A stretch of 64,000 bases of DNA from Flavimobilis rhizosphaerae (GTDB lineage: Bacteria > Actinomycetota > Actinomycetes > Actinomycetales > Cellulomonadaceae), in the NCBI RefSeq assembly GCF_014852685.1, contig NZ_JACZDF010000003.1:248001-312000 (forward strand), in the 5' to 3' direction. The notes below the pieces were generated by a model that was not told the DNA's origin, ran no database searches, and was given only the letters and a program-made list of their open reading frames with translations. Each line of letters starts with the position of its first letter. Within the stretch, counting starts at the first letter, position 1. Of the stretch, positions 1-9,415 are shown piece by piece. Made by a program: the position numbers and the translations under genes.

Positions 1-491
1 AGCACCTGACGATGTGGCAGGAGGCGCTCCACGGCGACCTGCCCACCGGGTCGTGGCTGCAGTACTGGACGCACCGGGTCGACCGGGAGAAGTTCGCGGG
101 ACGCGTCGAGGAGCTCGACCTCAGGGTCGTCTCGTCGCCCGCGCCCAAGGCGTACCTCGACATGTTCCACGACGAGCACCAGGTCGTCGGGCAGGACTGG
201 GCGGGGTACATCGACCTCCGCACCGCGTACGACTGGGACCCCGTCGCCGAGCTTCCGGGCGTACCCGCCGAGCGCGTCATCGGCGTCGAGACGGCACTGT
301 GGACGGAAACCGTGCGGAACTGGGGCGACGTCACCTACCAGCTCCTGCCGCGCATCGCAGCCGAGGCGTCGGTCGCGTGGGGATCGCCGCGCGACTTCGA
401 CGCGTTCGAGCAGGACGTCACCGTGCACGTCGCGCGCTGGGAGGCGGCCGGCGAGGTCGTCCACCGCCCCGGGGACCGTCGGGGAGCCTGA
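1..491 (+). CDS. beta-N-acetylhexosaminidase (GH20), C-terminal part, 5' cut by window
   Basis: The reading frame is open from the left edge, so the true start lies outside the window; about 162 codons remain. Visible hallmarks are an AYDWDP segment, a GVETALWTETV segment (GH20 enzymes carry a similar LWTE stretch near the end of the TIM barrel) and a closing LLPRIAAEASVAWG block followed by a short helical tail. The catalytic Asp-Glu pair would be upstream and cannot be checked. By family, the enzyme removes terminal GlcNAc/GalNAc from chitin- or peptidoglycan-derived oligosaccharides. No neighbour on the right is functionally related. A strong hairpin terminator follows at once. Confidence 0.82.
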   Translation, partial: HLTMWQEALHGDLPTGSWLQYWTHRVDREKFAGRVEELDLRVVSSPAPKAYLDMFHDEHQVVGQDWAGYIDLRTAYDWDPVAELPGVPAERVIGVETALWTETVRNWGDVTYQLLPRIAAEASVAWGSPRDFDAFEQDVTVHVARWEAAGEVVHRPGDRRGA

Positions 492-496
492 CGACG

Positions 497-532
497 GCTC
501 GCGTGGGCGGCGTGCGCGCCGCCCACGCGAGC
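497..532 (+). terminator. hairpin terminator after GH20 gene
   Basis: A perfect 15-bp inverted repeat (497-511 with 518-532, 6-nt loop) starts six bases after the stop codon. There is no T tract, which is usual for this genome. Confidence 0.7.
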
Positions 533-573
533 ACGGGGTGCCGCGATGCCCGACGATCTGCAAGGATCGCCCC

Positions 574-1116
574 ATGTCGATCGACCGGACCCTGGGTGAC
601 GACGAGCGCGTCGTCCTGCAGACCCGCCCGCACATCAAGATGGTCTTCGTGCCCTTCCTCGTCCTGCTGCTCGCCGCGGCGGGCGTCGTTGCGGCCCTCC
701 TGCTGCTGCCGGACAACGACTCCAAGACGTGGCTCATGCTCGCGATCGGGGTGGTCGCACTCGTCGTCATCGTCGTGTGGACGCTCGTGCCGTACCTGCA
801 GTGGCGTACGACGTCGTACACGTTCACGACGCGTCGTCTCATTACGCGCTCGGGGATCCTCACGAAGACGGGCCGCGACATCCCGCTGTTCCGCATCAAC
901 GACTTCACGTACGAGCGGGATCTGCTCGACCAGATGCTCGGCTGCGGGACGATCGTCGTCTCGGACGCGACGGAGAAGGCGGGCGTGCTGCTCTACGACG
1001 TGCCGCGCGTCGCCGAGGTGAAGAAGCAGCTCTCCGAGCTGCTGTTCAAGGCCGACGACGGCTCGGACGACGGCGAGTTCCCGCCGACGGACCCGCGCAA
1101 CGGCCGCCGCCGCTGA
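574..1116 (+). CDS. PH domain-containing membrane protein (bPH2/DUF304 type)
   Basis: 180 aa. Two hydrophobic helices (about residues 23-46 and 52-74) are followed by a cytoplasmic bacterial PH-like domain with the typical run 'TSYTFTTRRLITRSGILTKTGRDIPLFRINDFTYERDLLDQMLGCGTI'-like pattern (residues about 79-130). The C-terminal tail is charged. The ATG at 574 is chosen over an in-frame GTG at 538 because AGGA lies at 563-566, 7 nt upstream. The exact role of this family is unknown; it is membrane-associated and common in actinobacteria. It stands alone between the GH20 terminator and the metF leader. Confidence 0.8.
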   Translation: MSIDRTLGDDERVVLQTRPHIKMVFVPFLVLLLAAAGVVAALLLLPDNDSKTWLMLAIGVVALVVIVVWTLVPYLQWRTTSYTFTTRRLITRSGILTKTGRDIPLFRINDFTYERDLLDQMLGCGTIVVSDATEKAGVLLYDVPRVAEVKKQLSELLFKADDGSDDGEFPPTDPRNGRRR

Positions 1117-1153
1117 CCGCCTGCCGGACCGCCGTCTCGCCATCCGGGACGGC

Positions 1154-1183
1154 TTGGGTGGGGGTCCGACGCACCCCTAGGCT
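1154..1183 (+). promoter_or_regulatory. promoter of SAM riboswitch-metF-metE
   Basis: TTGGGT at 1154-1159 and TAGGCT at 1178-1183 are separated by 18 bp. The predicted transcription start (about 1190) coincides with the first base of riboswitch helix P1 at 1191, which supports the assignment. Confidence 0.6.
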
Positions 1184-1190
1184 CGCACCA

Positions 1191-1290
1191 CCATCCAGAG
1201 CGGCCGAGAGTCCTGGCTCGTCGACGCCGCAGCAACCCGCCCAAGAGGAAGCCTCCTGAGGGAACGGGTGCTCACGCCAGGTCCGATGGA
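1191..1290 (+). ncRNA. SAM-I (S-box) riboswitch upstream of metF
   Basis: The leader carries the S-box signature: AGAG and GGCCGAGAG followed by CTGGCTCG, GACGCCGCAGCAACC, a variable hairpin, then GGTGCTCACGCCAGGTCCGATGG. Helix P1 can form between 1191-1195 (CCATC) and 1285-1289 (GATGG). Position before metF-metE fits the known role: S-adenosylmethionine binding shuts off methionine synthesis genes. The short distance to the start (RBS at 1301-1305) suggests control of translation initiation rather than a separate terminator; that mechanism is inference. Confidence 0.85.
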
Positions 1291-1312
1291 CCGACCCTGC
1301 GGAGGCTGACCC

Positions 1313-2314
1313 ATGAGCATCACCAGCACCGGCGGCGCGCCCGCGCGCCCGACCGTCTCCTTCGAGCTCATGCCCCCGCGCAACCCCGACGCGGCCCCGA
1401 AGTTCTGGGCGACCGCCCGCGCGCTCCTCGCCGCACGCCCCGACTTCGTCTCCGTCACCTACGGCGCCGCCGGCACCGACCGCGCCACGACACGCCAGGT
1501 CGTCCAGACGATCGCCCGCGAGACTCCCGTCCTGCCCATCGCACACCTCACGTGCGTCGCCGCGACGCGCGAGCACGTCACCGAGGTCGTCCGCGAGTTC
1601 CTCGACGCAGGCATCCGCTCGTTCCTCGCGCTGCGCGGCGACCCGCCCGTCGGGCAACCCGACTGGACCCCGAGCCCGGGCGGCGTCAACTCCTCCGAGG
1701 ACCTCATCCGCCTGCTCCAGCAGGTCGAGGCCGTGCGCTGCGGCGAGTCGCCCGCGAGCGCGCTCCGCGGCGCGACCCGCCCCCTGACGATCGCGGTCGC
1801 GACGTTCCCCGGCGGCAACCTCGCCGCTGGCACGACGCCCGCGCAGGAGGTCGAGCGCCTGCTCGTCAAGCAGGAGGCGGGAGCGACGTTCGCGATCACC
1901 CAGCTCTTCTACGAGGCATCGACGTACGTCGACTTCGTCGAGCGCGCCCGCGCCGCGGGCGTCACCATCCCCATCCTCGCCGGCATCCTGCCGACAACCG
2001 AGCCCCGCCGCCTCCACCGGGTCGCGGAGCTCACGGGCGTGCCCGCACCGGTGCGGCTCACGGCCGAGCTCGAGTCCCTGCCCGAGGACGAGAGGCACGC
2101 GCACGGCATGCGCGCGTCGATCGACCTGGCGCGGGCCGTGCTCGACGCCGGGGCGCCTGGCCTGCACGTCTACACCTTCAACAACGCTGCACCAGCACTG
2201 GACCTGCTCGAGGGTGTTCACCTCGGCGGCGACGCGCAGATCGCGTCGGACCTGGCCGGAGGGCCGCGGGTCGGTGAACCCCTCAGGGACGTCGCACGAG
2301 TCGACGGCCCCTGA
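1313..2314 (+). CDS. metF: methylenetetrahydrofolate reductase
   Basis: 333 aa. It reduces 5,10-methylene-THF to 5-methyl-THF, the methyl donor used by MetE next door. Family landmarks: SFELMPPR near the N-terminus (FE.PP motif with the catalytic Glu), HLTC at about residue 80, a LALRGDPP motif at about 103-110, and [10 protein letters not shown] with the FAD/folate-site residues. The start is fixed by GGAGG at 1301-1305. metE begins 22 bp after the stop, so the two form an operon behind one SAM riboswitch. It is slightly longer than E. coli MetF (296 aa), with extra residues at both ends. Confidence 0.95.
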   Translation: MSITSTGGAPARPTVSFELMPPRNPDAAPKFWATARALLAARPDFVSVTYGAAGTDRATTRQVVQTIARETPVLPIAHLTCVAATREHVTEVVREFLDAGIRSFLALRGDPPVGQPDWTPSPGGVNSSEDLIRLLQQVEAVRCGESPASALRGATRPLTIAVATFPGGNLAAGTTPAQEVERLLVKQEAGATFAITQLFYEASTYVDFVERARAAGVTIPILAGILPTTEPRRLHRVAELTGVPAPVRLTAELESLPEDERHAHGMRASIDLARAVLDAGAPGLHVYTFNNAAPALDLLEGVHLGGDAQIASDLAGGPRVGEPLRDVARVDGP

Positions 2315-2336
2315 TCTCACCTCCAGGAGCACCAGC

Positions 2337-4724
2337 ATGACCATCTCCCAGGGCACCCCTGCCCCCACTGCCGGAACGATTCCCGCATTTCCGACCGCGA
2401 CGATCCTCGGCTACCCCCGCATCGGGCCGCGCCGCGAGCTCAAGCGTGCGCTCGAGTCCTTCTGGGCCGGGCGGACGACCGCTGCGGAGCTCGAGGCCGT
2501 CGCGGCGGACCTGCGCGCGACGACCCGCGCCCGCCTCGGCGCGCTCGGCCTCACCGGCAACTCCGCGGTGCCCGCGGCGTTCTCCTTCTACGACCAGGTC
2601 CTCGACGCGGCCGTCACCGTCGGAGCCGTCCCCGAGCGCTTCGCGCACCTCGTCGCGTCGGACGGCACGCTCGACCTCGCCGGGTACTCGACGGTCGCCC
2701 GCGGCGCGGGCGCGCTCGCGCCGCTCGAGATGACGAAGTGGTTCGACACGAACTACCACTACCTCGTCCCCGAGATCGGCCCCGCGACGGCATTCCGCCT
2801 CGCGTCGGACCGGCTCGTCGCCGAGGTCGCCGAGTCCGTCGCGTCGGGGGTCGTCCCGCGTCCCGTCGTCGTCGGGCCCGTCACCTTCCTCGCGCTGTCG
2901 AAGGCCGCGGACGGTGCACCCGACGGCTACGAGCCGCTCGACCGGCTCGACGACCTCCTCCCGGTCTACGTTGCGCTCCTCGAGCGCCTCGCCGCCGCGG
3001 GTGCGCAGTGGGTGCAGCTCGACGAGCCCGCGCTCGTCACTGACACGCTGCGCACGGCGCCCGACGCCCTCGCGGCGGCCGCCTCCCGCGCATACGCCGT
3101 GCTCACCGCCGCACCCGTCGGAGCGCAGCGTCCCGCGATCCTCCTCGCCGCACCGTACGGCGAGCTGCGTGAGTCCCTCCCCGCGGTCGCCCTCAGCGGC
3201 GTCGAGGCAGTCGCGCTCGACCTCGTCGAGGGATCCGTGCCCTCCGGGCTCACCGACGAGGTCCGCGCGGGGCTCGCCGCCAAGGTGCTCGTCGGCGGCG
3301 TCGTCGACGGTCACAACGTGTGGCGTGCCGACCTCGCGGCGGCCGTCGAGCGGCTCGACGCGCTGCGCGCCCTCGGCGCTGGCGTCGCCGCGTCGTCGTC
3401 GACGAGCCTCTTCCACGTGCCGCACACGCTCGACGACGAGGGGCACCTCGACGCAGGGCTGCGGTCGTGGCTCGCCTTCGCCGACGAGAAGGTCGCCGAG
3501 GTCGCGGTGCTCGGGCGCGCGCTCGTGTCGGGCACCGACGCCGTCGCCGCCGAGGTCGAGGCCGCGAGCGCGGCCCTCGCCGCGCGCGCCGTCGCCGTGG
3601 GTGTCCGCGTCGACGCCGTCCGCGAGCGCACCGCAGCAGTGACGGATGCTGACCGCAGGCGCGGCGACGTCGCCGAGCGGCGCGAGGCGCAGGCCGAGCG
3701 TCTGCGTCTCCCGGCGCTGCCCACGACGACGATCGGCTCGTTCCCGCAGACCGTCGAGATCCGCAAGGCGCGCGCCGCGCACGCGAAGGGCGAGCTCGCG
3801 ACCGACGCGTACGAGGCCGCGATGCGCGCCGAGATCGAGCGCGTCGTGCGCCTCCAGGAAGAGCTCGGGCTCGACGTCCTCGTCCACGGCGAGGCCGAGC
3901 GCAACGACATGGTCCAGTACTTCGCGGAGCTGCTCGACGGCTTCGCGGTGACCGAGAACGGCTGGGTGCAGTCCTACGGCTCGCGCTGCACGCGGCCGTC
4001 GCTCCTGTGGGGCGACGTGTCACGGCCCGCGCCCATGACGGTCGGCTGGGCGTCGTACGCGCAGTCGCTCTCCGACAAGCCCGTCAAGGGGATGCTCACG
4101 GGCCCCGTGACGATCATGGCGTGGTCCTTCGTGCGTGACGACGTCGCAAAGCAGGAGGTCGCCGACCAGCTCGGCCTCGCTCTGCGCGACGAGGTCGCCG
4201 ACCTCGAGGCGGCCGGGATCGCGGTCGTCCAGGTCGACGAGCCCGCGCTGCGCGAGCTCCTGCCGCTGCGCCGCGAGGCGCACGCCGACTACCTCGCGTG
4301 GTCCGTCGGCTCGTTCCGCCTCGCCACCGCGGGGGCAGCGCCGTCGACGCAGGTGCACACGCACCTGTGCTACTCCGAGTTCGGCGAGGTCATCGGCGCG
4401 ATCGACGCACTCGACGCGGACGTCACGTCGATCGAGGCGGCACGCTCCCGCATGGAGGTGCTCGGCGAGCTCGAGGCTGCCGGGTTCTCGCGGGGCGTCG
4501 GGCCGGGCGTGTGGGACATCCACTCGCCGCGTGTGCCGTCGGCCGAGGAGATCTCCGAGCTGCTCGCGCTCGCGCTCGGGTCCGTCGACCCGAGCCTCCT
4601 GTGGGTCAACCCGGACTGCGGTCTCAAGACCCGCGGGTACGCGGAGACGGAAGCGTCGCTGAGGAACCTCGTCGAGGCGACGCGCGAGGCTCGCGCCACC
4701 CTGGGAGCCCCGGTCCCGGCCTGA
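2337..4724 (+). CDS. metE: cobalamin-independent methionine synthase
   Basis: 795 aa, full length (5-methyltetrahydropteroyltriglutamate-homocysteine methyltransferase). It transfers the methyl group made by MetF to homocysteine in the cytosol. Two MetE barrels are visible: an N-terminal half starting at [15 protein letters not shown] and a C-terminal half starting at [17 protein letters not shown]. Zinc ligands are present: His and Cys of the THLCYSEFG motif (about residues 674/676), a Glu about 22 residues on, and Cys of NPDCGLKTR (about 761). The ATG at 2337 has an AGGAG at 2325-2329; an upstream in-frame ATG overlapping metF lacks support. A 21-bp hairpin follows. Confidence 0.96.
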   Translation: MTISQGTPAPTAGTIPAFPTATILGYPRIGPRRELKRALESFWAGRTTAAELEAVAADLRATTRARLGALGLTGNSAVPAAFSFYDQVLDAAVTVGAVPERFAHLVASDGTLDLAGYSTVARGAGALAPLEMTKWFDTNYHYLVPEIGPATAFRLASDRLVAEVAESVASGVVPRPVVVGPVTFLALSKAADGAPDGYEPLDRLDDLLPVYVALLERLAAAGAQWVQLDEPALVTDTLRTAPDALAAAASRAYAVLTAAPVGAQRPAILLAAPYGELRESLPAVALSGVEAVALDLVEGSVPSGLTDEVRAGLAAKVLVGGVVDGHNVWRADLAAAVERLDALRALGAGVAASSSTSLFHVPHTLDDEGHLDAGLRSWLAFADEKVAEVAVLGRALVSGTDAVAAEVEAASAALAARAVAVGVRVDAVRERTAAVTDADRRRGDVAERREAQAERLRLPALPTTTIGSFPQTVEIRKARAAHAKGELATDAYEAAMRAEIERVVRLQEELGLDVLVHGEAERNDMVQYFAELLDGFAVTENGWVQSYGSRCTRPSLLWGDVSRPAPMTVGWASYAQSLSDKPVKGMLTGPVTIMAWSFVRDDVAKQEVADQLGLALRDEVADLEAAGIAVVQVDEPALRELLPLRREAHADYLAWSVGSFRLATAGAAPSTQVHTHLCYSEFGEVIGAIDALDADVTSIEAARSRMEVLGELEAAGFSRGVGPGVWDIHSPRVPSAEEISELLALALGSVDPSLLWVNPDCGLKTRGYAETEASLRNLVEATREARATLGAPVPA

Positions 4725-4753
4725 CCCCACCCGACCCACCTCCCCCCTCTCCA

Positions 4754-4800
4754 ACTCGTAGGTCTCCAGCACCATTCGATGGTGCTGGAGACCTACGAGT
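4754..4800 (+). terminator. long perfect hairpin after metE
   Basis: A 21-bp perfect inverted repeat (4754-4774 with 4780-4800, 5-nt loop) lies 30 bp after metE and 25 bp before the next gene. It is the likely terminator of the met operon. Confidence 0.75.
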
Positions 4801-4811
4801 CGGGATTTCGG

Positions 4812-4817
4812 TACGCT
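4812..4817 (+). promoter_or_regulatory. -10 box of leaderless promoter (DUF2510 gene)
   Basis: TACGCT ends 7 nt before the GTG start at 4825, and no Shine-Dalgarno sequence fits between. This is the expected geometry for a leaderless transcript. Confidence 0.55.
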
Positions 4818-4824
4818 CGCAGGC

Positions 4825-5604
4825 GTGACCGCTCAGCCGCCGCCCCTGCCCGGTTCCACGCCCGACGGCCCGGTCCCCTCCGGTTCCGCCGGCGCCCCGC
4901 GCCCGTCGGGCACGGGTGCCGTTCCTCGCGGGACCGTCACCGCCCCCGGGGGTGGCGGCGATGTGCTCGTCGGCCCGGCCGGCTGGTACCCGCACCCCGA
5001 CGGCCGCGAACGCTGGTGGGACGGCACCGCGTGGACGGAGCTCGCACGCACGGGTGGCAAGGTCGCGCACGTCGACGGCTCGGATCGCACGTCGGCCGCT
5101 CGCGACGAGGCTCGCGGCAGGCGTCGCGGCGCGTTCCGCTTCGTCGGCGGTCTCGTCGCGCTGCTCCTCGTGTGGGCGCTCGGCAACGCCGTGTGGGACA
5201 TGGTCGTCGAGCGGAACGCTCAGCTCGAACGGACGACGCCCACCGAGCGTGCGCGCTCCGTCCTCAACGCCCCGCGAGGTCTCGCGACGGGCGACGACGC
5301 ATGCCCGACGACCGACCGGCAGCTCGTCGACCCTGCCGCACCCGGAGTGGCTCGCTGGCGCGAGCTCCGCGGCTGCGGCCTCACCCCGGCGCTCGACCGC
5401 AAGGGATGGGAGTGGGTGACGCGCCCGACGGAGGAGTCGCCGACGGCCGTCGTCGACTACACGTTCGCGAAGGTCGAGGACGCGAAGCGTCCGGACGCGA
5501 AGCTCGGCGGGACGACCGTCCGGCTCACCCTCACGCTCGAGAAGGCGTTCCTCGGCTGGAAGGTTTCCGCGGTCGAGGGCCTGCCGGCGCGCGCGAAGGG
5601 CTGA
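4825..5604 (+). CDS. DUF2510 domain-containing membrane protein
   Basis: 259 aa. Order: Pro-rich N-terminus (1-50); a DUF2510 module (about 52-72, GWYPHPDGRERWWDGTAWTE) with the conserved GWY.DP/H..RWWDG.WT pattern; a transmembrane helix near residues 107-126 (FVGGLVALLLVWALGNAVW); and an extracellular domain with two cysteines (TGDDACPT and RGCGL) that could pair. DUF2510 is a small actinobacterial cytoplasmic module of unknown function that usually precedes a membrane anchor. The GTG start is supported by a leaderless -10 box. The gene ends 7 bp from the convergent peptidase E-like gene. Confidence 0.75.
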   Translation: MTAQPPPLPGSTPDGPVPSGSAGAPRPSGTGAVPRGTVTAPGGGGDVLVGPAGWYPHPDGRERWWDGTAWTELARTGGKVAHVDGSDRTSAARDEARGRRRGAFRFVGGLVALLLVWALGNAVWDMVVERNAQLERTTPTERARSVLNAPRGLATGDDACPTTDRQLVDPAAPGVARWRELRGCGLTPALDRKGWEWVTRPTEESPTAVVDYTFAKVEDAKRPDAKLGGTTVRLTLTLEKAFLGWKVSAVEGLPARAKG

Positions 5605-5611
5605 GCAGCGC

Positions 5612-6319
5612 TCAGAACAGCGTCATGTCCTGCGCGACGACGCTCGCCCCGCCCATCCCGTCGGCCTCGACGCGGTAGGTCCGCGCCCTCGGGCGCTCGG
5701 CCAGGTGCGCGCGCACGACGCCGTCGACGACGTGCACCGCGGCGCCGTCGTCAGCCGCCCATCCTGCGGGAAGCACGCCGGATGCGACAGCGGCCGCGTA
5801 GTCGTCGACGCGGTCCTCGCCGTCGGCGTGCGGGCAGAAGCTGCCCGCGACGAACCCCGTCCCACCGCGCCACGGCACGACCTCGGGCCCGAACGAGTCG
5901 GTCGTGCAGCCCTCGAACCAGCAGTTCGCGCCGGCGGACAGGCCCGCGAGCACGAGGTCGCGCCCGGCGGCGAGGCGCCTCAGCTCGCGCGTCACGCCGT
6001 GGATGTCCCACAGCGCCACGAGGTTGACGGTGCTGCCGCCGCCGACCATGAGAACGTCGACTCCGTCGAGCGTGCGTGCGACGGACTGTGCGCCGTCGGC
6101 GACGAGCCGCAGCACGCGCGTCTCGCAGTTGAGCGGCGCGTACGCGGCCTCGAAGCGCTCGATGTACAAGGTGGCGTCGCCGCTCGCCGTCGGCGCGAAG
6201 CAGACGGTGGGCCGGTCGACGCCGGCCAGGCCGAGCGCGTAGCGGTCGAGCGCGGTCGCCGCGTAGCCGTCGGACATCGAGAAGCCGCCGCCACCGAGGG
6301 CGAGCACGTGCGTCGTCAT
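5612..6319 (-). CDS. peptidase E-like (S51 family) serine peptidase
   Basis: 235 aa. The fold of the S51/dipeptidase E family (class I glutamine amidotransferase-like) is indicated by ALGGGGFSM at the N-terminus, the MVGGGSTVNL loop (about residues 88-97) and the nucleophile elbow GLSAGANCWF (about 122-131) with the catalytic Ser. A C-terminal HVVDG region is also typical. Characterised relatives cleave Asp-X dipeptides or cyanophycin products; the substrate here is not predictable. I chose the internal ATG at 6319 because the longer frame only adds an Arg-rich stretch and homologues start with 'ALGGGG'. Confidence 0.78.
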   Translation of the reverse strand: MTTHVLALGGGGFSMSDGYAATALDRYALGLAGVDRPTVCFAPTASGDATLYIERFEAAYAPLNCETRVLRLVADGAQSVARTLDGVDVLMVGGGSTVNLVALWDIHGVTRELRRLAAGRDLVLAGLSAGANCWFEGCTTDSFGPEVVPWRGGTGFVAGSFCPHADGEDRVDDYAAAVASGVLPAGWAADDGAAVHVVDGVVRAHLAERPRARTYRVEADGMGGASVVAQDMTLF

Positions 6320-6462
6320 CGCCCCACCCCACCGTACGGGCGCTTGTCCCGCAATCTCTTTCGCACGCCGCCCGCCGCGGGACGTGGCGGACGCCACGTC
6401 CTAGCTCGCCAGGCCCCACGGCGTGGTCCCGTCCTCTTCACGCGAGGTCCACGGCTGCTCAC

Positions 6463-6468
6463 TACGCT
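6463..6468 (+). promoter_or_regulatory. -10 box of leaderless promoter
   Basis: TACGCT ends 8 nt before the ATG at 6477, with no Shine-Dalgarno sequence. Confidence 0.45.
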
Positions 6469-6476
6469 GGTGAGCG

Positions 6477-7532
6477 ATGAGCCCGCGCCCCGCAGCCCCA
6501 CGCACACCGCCGGAGACCCCTCCGACGGCGGAGCAGTCGCGCCCGCAGCCGACCATGCCGACACGGCCATCGCTCGTGACGATCGCCGCGAGCGCGCTCA
6601 CCGCCGTGACGTCGACCATCGCGCTGTCGTACCTGGGGGTCGCCGGGACGATCGTCGGCGCGGTCGTCGCCGCGATCCTCACGGCGTTCGCGAACTACGC
6701 GTACACGCGCTCGCTCGTGCGGACGCAGGTCGTCGTCACGCAGCTTGCGCCTCGCTACCTGCGGACGGCGACGTCCGCGGAGGACACCGCGGTCCTCGAT
6801 GCGGTCCCCGCCGGTCCGGCCGACGTGCCGCCGCTCCGCGACGAGACCCCGGCTGGCCTGCTCGAACCGACCGTGACGACGGACGTCATCCCGGTCGCTG
6901 CTGCTCCCGAGGTCGCGATCGTCACGCGGGAGACGCCCGTCGTCGCGCGCGTCACCGAGGAGTCGACCGGTCCGTCGGTCCCGCCACCGGCCACACCTCC
7001 GGTCGACGAACGCGTCGGCCGCGACCTCATGGCGCCGACGCGGCGCAGCCCGCGCCGCACGTTCGCGGTCGTCGCGGTGACGACGTTCGTCGTCATCATC
7101 CTCACGCTCACGGTGGTTGAGCTCGGGCTCGGCCGCCCGCTGTCGAAGGCGCTGCGCGGCGTCGAGGGGTCCGGCACGACGATCTCGCGCGTCCGCGAGA
7201 AGGCGCGCCCCGTCACCCCGACGGAGAAGCCCACGACGACACCGTCGGAGGAACCCACGACGGACGCGCCGACGACGCCCACGGAGGAGCCCACGACGGA
7301 CGCGCCCACCGTGACGCCGTCGCCCACCCCGACCGACGAGCCCACGGACCCCGCGACGCCCGTGCCGCCCGCGACGCCGACCGACATGCCCACCGACGCC
7401 CCGACGCCGGAACTTCCGCAGCCGGGCGGAACCCCCGTCCCGGAGCCGCCGGCCCCGCAGGACGACGCGTCGGTCGCCACCGACGAGGCTGCGGCGGACG
7501 ACGTCAGCGCGTCATCGTCCCTCGGCGCCTGA
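6477..7532 (+). CDS. hypothetical membrane protein with Pro/Thr-rich exported tail
   Basis: 351 aa, family not recognised. Two hydrophobic helix regions are visible: about residues 31-66 (a helical hairpin ending ANYAYTRS) and about 198-218 (TFAVVAVTTFVVIILTLTVVELG). Between them is a charged Val/Pro/Thr linker. After the second helix come about 130 residues dominated by PTTTPSEEPTTDAP-like degenerate repeats, which resemble a cell-wall-spanning stalk. There is no LPXTG motif. The 3' end overlaps the convergent FNT gene by 21 bp. Confidence 0.6.
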   Translation: MSPRPAAPRTPPETPPTAEQSRPQPTMPTRPSLVTIAASALTAVTSTIALSYLGVAGTIVGAVVAAILTAFANYAYTRSLVRTQVVVTQLAPRYLRTATSAEDTAVLDAVPAGPADVPPLRDETPAGLLEPTVTTDVIPVAAAPEVAIVTRETPVVARVTEESTGPSVPPPATPPVDERVGRDLMAPTRRSPRRTFAVVAVTTFVVIILTLTVVELGLGRPLSKALRGVEGSGTTISRVREKARPVTPTEKPTTTPSEEPTTDAPTTPTEEPTTDAPTVTPSPTPTDEPTDPATPVPPATPTDMPTDAPTPELPQPGGTPVPEPPAPQDDASVATDEAAADDVSASSSLGA

Positions 7533-8411
7533 GGCCGCGCGAGCGGCCTCGCGCGTGACGAGCCGCGCCTCGCGCAGCAGCGCACGCTGCGTGCGCTCCG
7601 GGTCGTTCGCGTACGCGTAGTACCAGCCGATGAGCAGGCCTCCGCCGACGAAGTTGCCGACGAGCGCGATGCCGACGTTCGCGAGGGCCGGCCAGATGTC
7701 GATGCCGCCGTGGAAGCCCTGGATGGTGAAGAGGACCGTGTTGGCGACGGAGTGCTCGTAGCCGAGGAAGGCGAAGAGCATGACGGCGACGATCATCGCG
7801 AGGACCTTGACGCCGTCGGCCTTGACGAGCCCGTTGTAGACGAGCAGCATCGCGAGGTTGATGAGGAGGTTGCAGAGGATCGCGCGGACGAAGAGGTCGA
7901 GCATCCCGCTCGACCCTGAGGTCACGTAGTCGAGCTTGTGCTCGACGGCCTGCGTGACGAGCGTCCCGGTCGCGTCGTCGATCATCGACGACCCGGCGAC
8001 GAGCAGCGCGATGAGCAGCCCGCCGAGGGCGTTCCCGAGGAGGCAGAGGGCGAGGAGCGCGCTCGCGCGGCGCACGCGCATGCGGCGGTGGTAGACGGCG
8101 ATCGTCGCGATCATCATGTTCGACGTCAGCAGCTCGGAGCGCGTGAAGTAGATGAAGACGAGCGCGAACCCGAAGGCGACTGCGCCGACGAGCTTGCCGA
8201 TCGTGCGCAGCTCGGGGTCGACGGCGACGAAGCCGGCGATGATCGTGTAGTTCGCGAGGTAGAAGATGCCGATGATGATGCCGGCCATCGCAGCACGCAT
8301 GAGGTACACCTGCGTGATCGAGCGCGACATCTCGGCCTTCGTGTCGGCGGCCTCAAGGACTGTCGAGACGAAGGTCTTGCCGGGGAAAAGATTCTCGGGT
8401 GCGTCGGCCAT
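7512..8411 (-). CDS. formate/nitrite transporter (FNT) family channel
   Basis: 299 aa with about six transmembrane segments, starting at MADAPENLFPGKTF. Typical FNT features are the amphipathic N-terminus, the SELLTSNMM segment (about residues 91-99; FNT proteins have an omega-loop motif of the L[FY]TSN type here), the GYEHSVANTVLF motif (about 217-228; FNT channels carry a conserved pore His in a G.EH..AN motif) and a GNFVGGGLLIGWYYAY helix. Family members conduct formate, nitrite, hydrosulfide or other small monovalent anions. There is no nir or pfl gene nearby to pick the substrate. Confidence 0.85.
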   Translation of the reverse strand: MADAPENLFPGKTFVSTVLEAADTKAEMSRSITQVYLMRAAMAGIIIGIFYLANYTIIAGFVAVDPELRTIGKLVGAVAFGFALVFIYFTRSELLTSNMMIATIAVYHRRMRVRRASALLALCLLGNALGGLLIALLVAGSSMIDDATGTLVTQAVEHKLDYVTSGSSGMLDLFVRAILCNLLINLAMLLVYNGLVKADGVKVLAMIVAVMLFAFLGYEHSVANTVLFTIQGFHGGIDIWPALANVGIALVGNFVGGGLLIGWYYAYANDPERTQRALLREARLVTREAARAASGAEGR

Positions 8412-8505
8412 GCCTCTAGTCTCCCCGGAGCACCCCGTAAAGTCATGGGGCCTCTCGGCGGGGTGAGTAGTGCCGCGTGGCGGTGGCGCGGGTCACGACG
8501 CGGAC

Positions 8506-8511
8506 TAGTGT
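8506..8511 (+). promoter_or_regulatory. -10 box of leaderless promoter
   Basis: TAGTGT is followed by exactly 7 nt and the ATG at 8519. This favours 8519 over an in-frame GTG at 8477. Confidence 0.5.
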
Positions 8512-8518
8512 GGATGTC

Positions 8519-9376
8519 ATGGCTGGTGAGACATCGGCACGACCGCACGTGACGCTCTCGACGGCGAGCGTCTACCCCCGCAAGGCCCCGCTCGCGTTCG
8601 AGCTCGCGGCCGAGCTCGGGTACGACGGCGTCGAGGTCATGGTGTGGAACGACAAGATCTCCCGCGACGACCTCGCCCTCGCGCGCCTGGCACAGGAGAC
8701 GGGTGTGCCGATCCGATCGGTCCACGCGCCGACGCTCATCGTCTCCCAGCAGGTGTGGGGCACGAAGCCCGGGCACAAGCTCGCGAAGACCGTCGACATG
8801 GCTCTCACGCTCGGTGCGTCGACGGTCGTCGTGCACCCGCCGTTCGCGTGGCAGCGTGGCTACTCGCGGCACTTTGCGGAGCAGGTGCGCGCACTGTCGG
8901 AGGACTCGGGGCTCACCATCGCGGTCGAGAACATGTACCCGTGGCGGGGCCGGAAGCGTGAGTTCATGGGTTACCTGCCGGGTTGGGACCCGACGGAGCA
9001 CGACTACGACCGTGTGACGCTCGACGTGTCGCACGCCGCGACGTCACGGCAGTCGTGCGTCGACCTCGCGGCGCTCTTCGGGCCGCGTCTCGCGCACGTG
9101 CACCTCACGGACGGCACCGACTCCGGGTTCGACGAGCACCTCGTGCCGGGCCGCGGGACGCAGCCCGTCCGCGAGCTCCTCGAGGGTCTGGCGCGCAGCG
9201 GCTTCGCGGGTGACGTCGTCGTCGAGATCGGCACGCGCAAGGCGCGGGACGCGACGGAACGTCGCGCCGACATCGCGCAGTCGCTGCACTTCGCGAAGAC
9301 GTACCTCACGGTCGACGCGCACGCGGAGTACTCGCCCGCGCCGGAGCACCACCGGCCGGAGTCGCCCTGGGTGTGA
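8519..9376 (+). CDS. sugar phosphate isomerase/epimerase-like TIM-barrel protein
   Basis: 285 aa of the xylose isomerase-like/AP-endonuclease-2 superfamily. Visible signatures are the barrel strand LSTASVYPRKAPLAFELAAELGYDGVEVM-type opening, a RSVHAPT strand, VVHPPF, AVENMYP (metal-binding Glu), LDVSHAA (Asp and His), LAHVHLTDGT (His) and VVEIGTR (Glu). These acidic and His residues normally bind a divalent metal. The substrate cannot be assigned; genes of this type often sit alone in actinobacteria. The start is based on the leaderless -10 box. The next gene is convergent, 39 bp away. Confidence 0.75.
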   Translation: MAGETSARPHVTLSTASVYPRKAPLAFELAAELGYDGVEVMVWNDKISRDDLALARLAQETGVPIRSVHAPTLIVSQQVWGTKPGHKLAKTVDMALTLGASTVVVHPPFAWQRGYSRHFAEQVRALSEDSGLTIAVENMYPWRGRKREFMGYLPGWDPTEHDYDRVTLDVSHAATSRQSCVDLAALFGPRLAHVHLTDGTDSGFDEHLVPGRGTQPVRELLEGLARSGFAGDVVVEIGTRKARDATERRADIAQSLHFAKTYLTVDAHAEYSPAPEHHRPESPWV

Positions 9377-9415
9377 GGCCAGCCGGCCGCGACACCCGGC
9401 GCGGCACGACCGACC

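Noticed and set aside
2283-3887. 530-codon open frame opposite metE
   Set aside because: Same cause; repetitive Arg/Glu/Asp content and metE is complete on the other strand.
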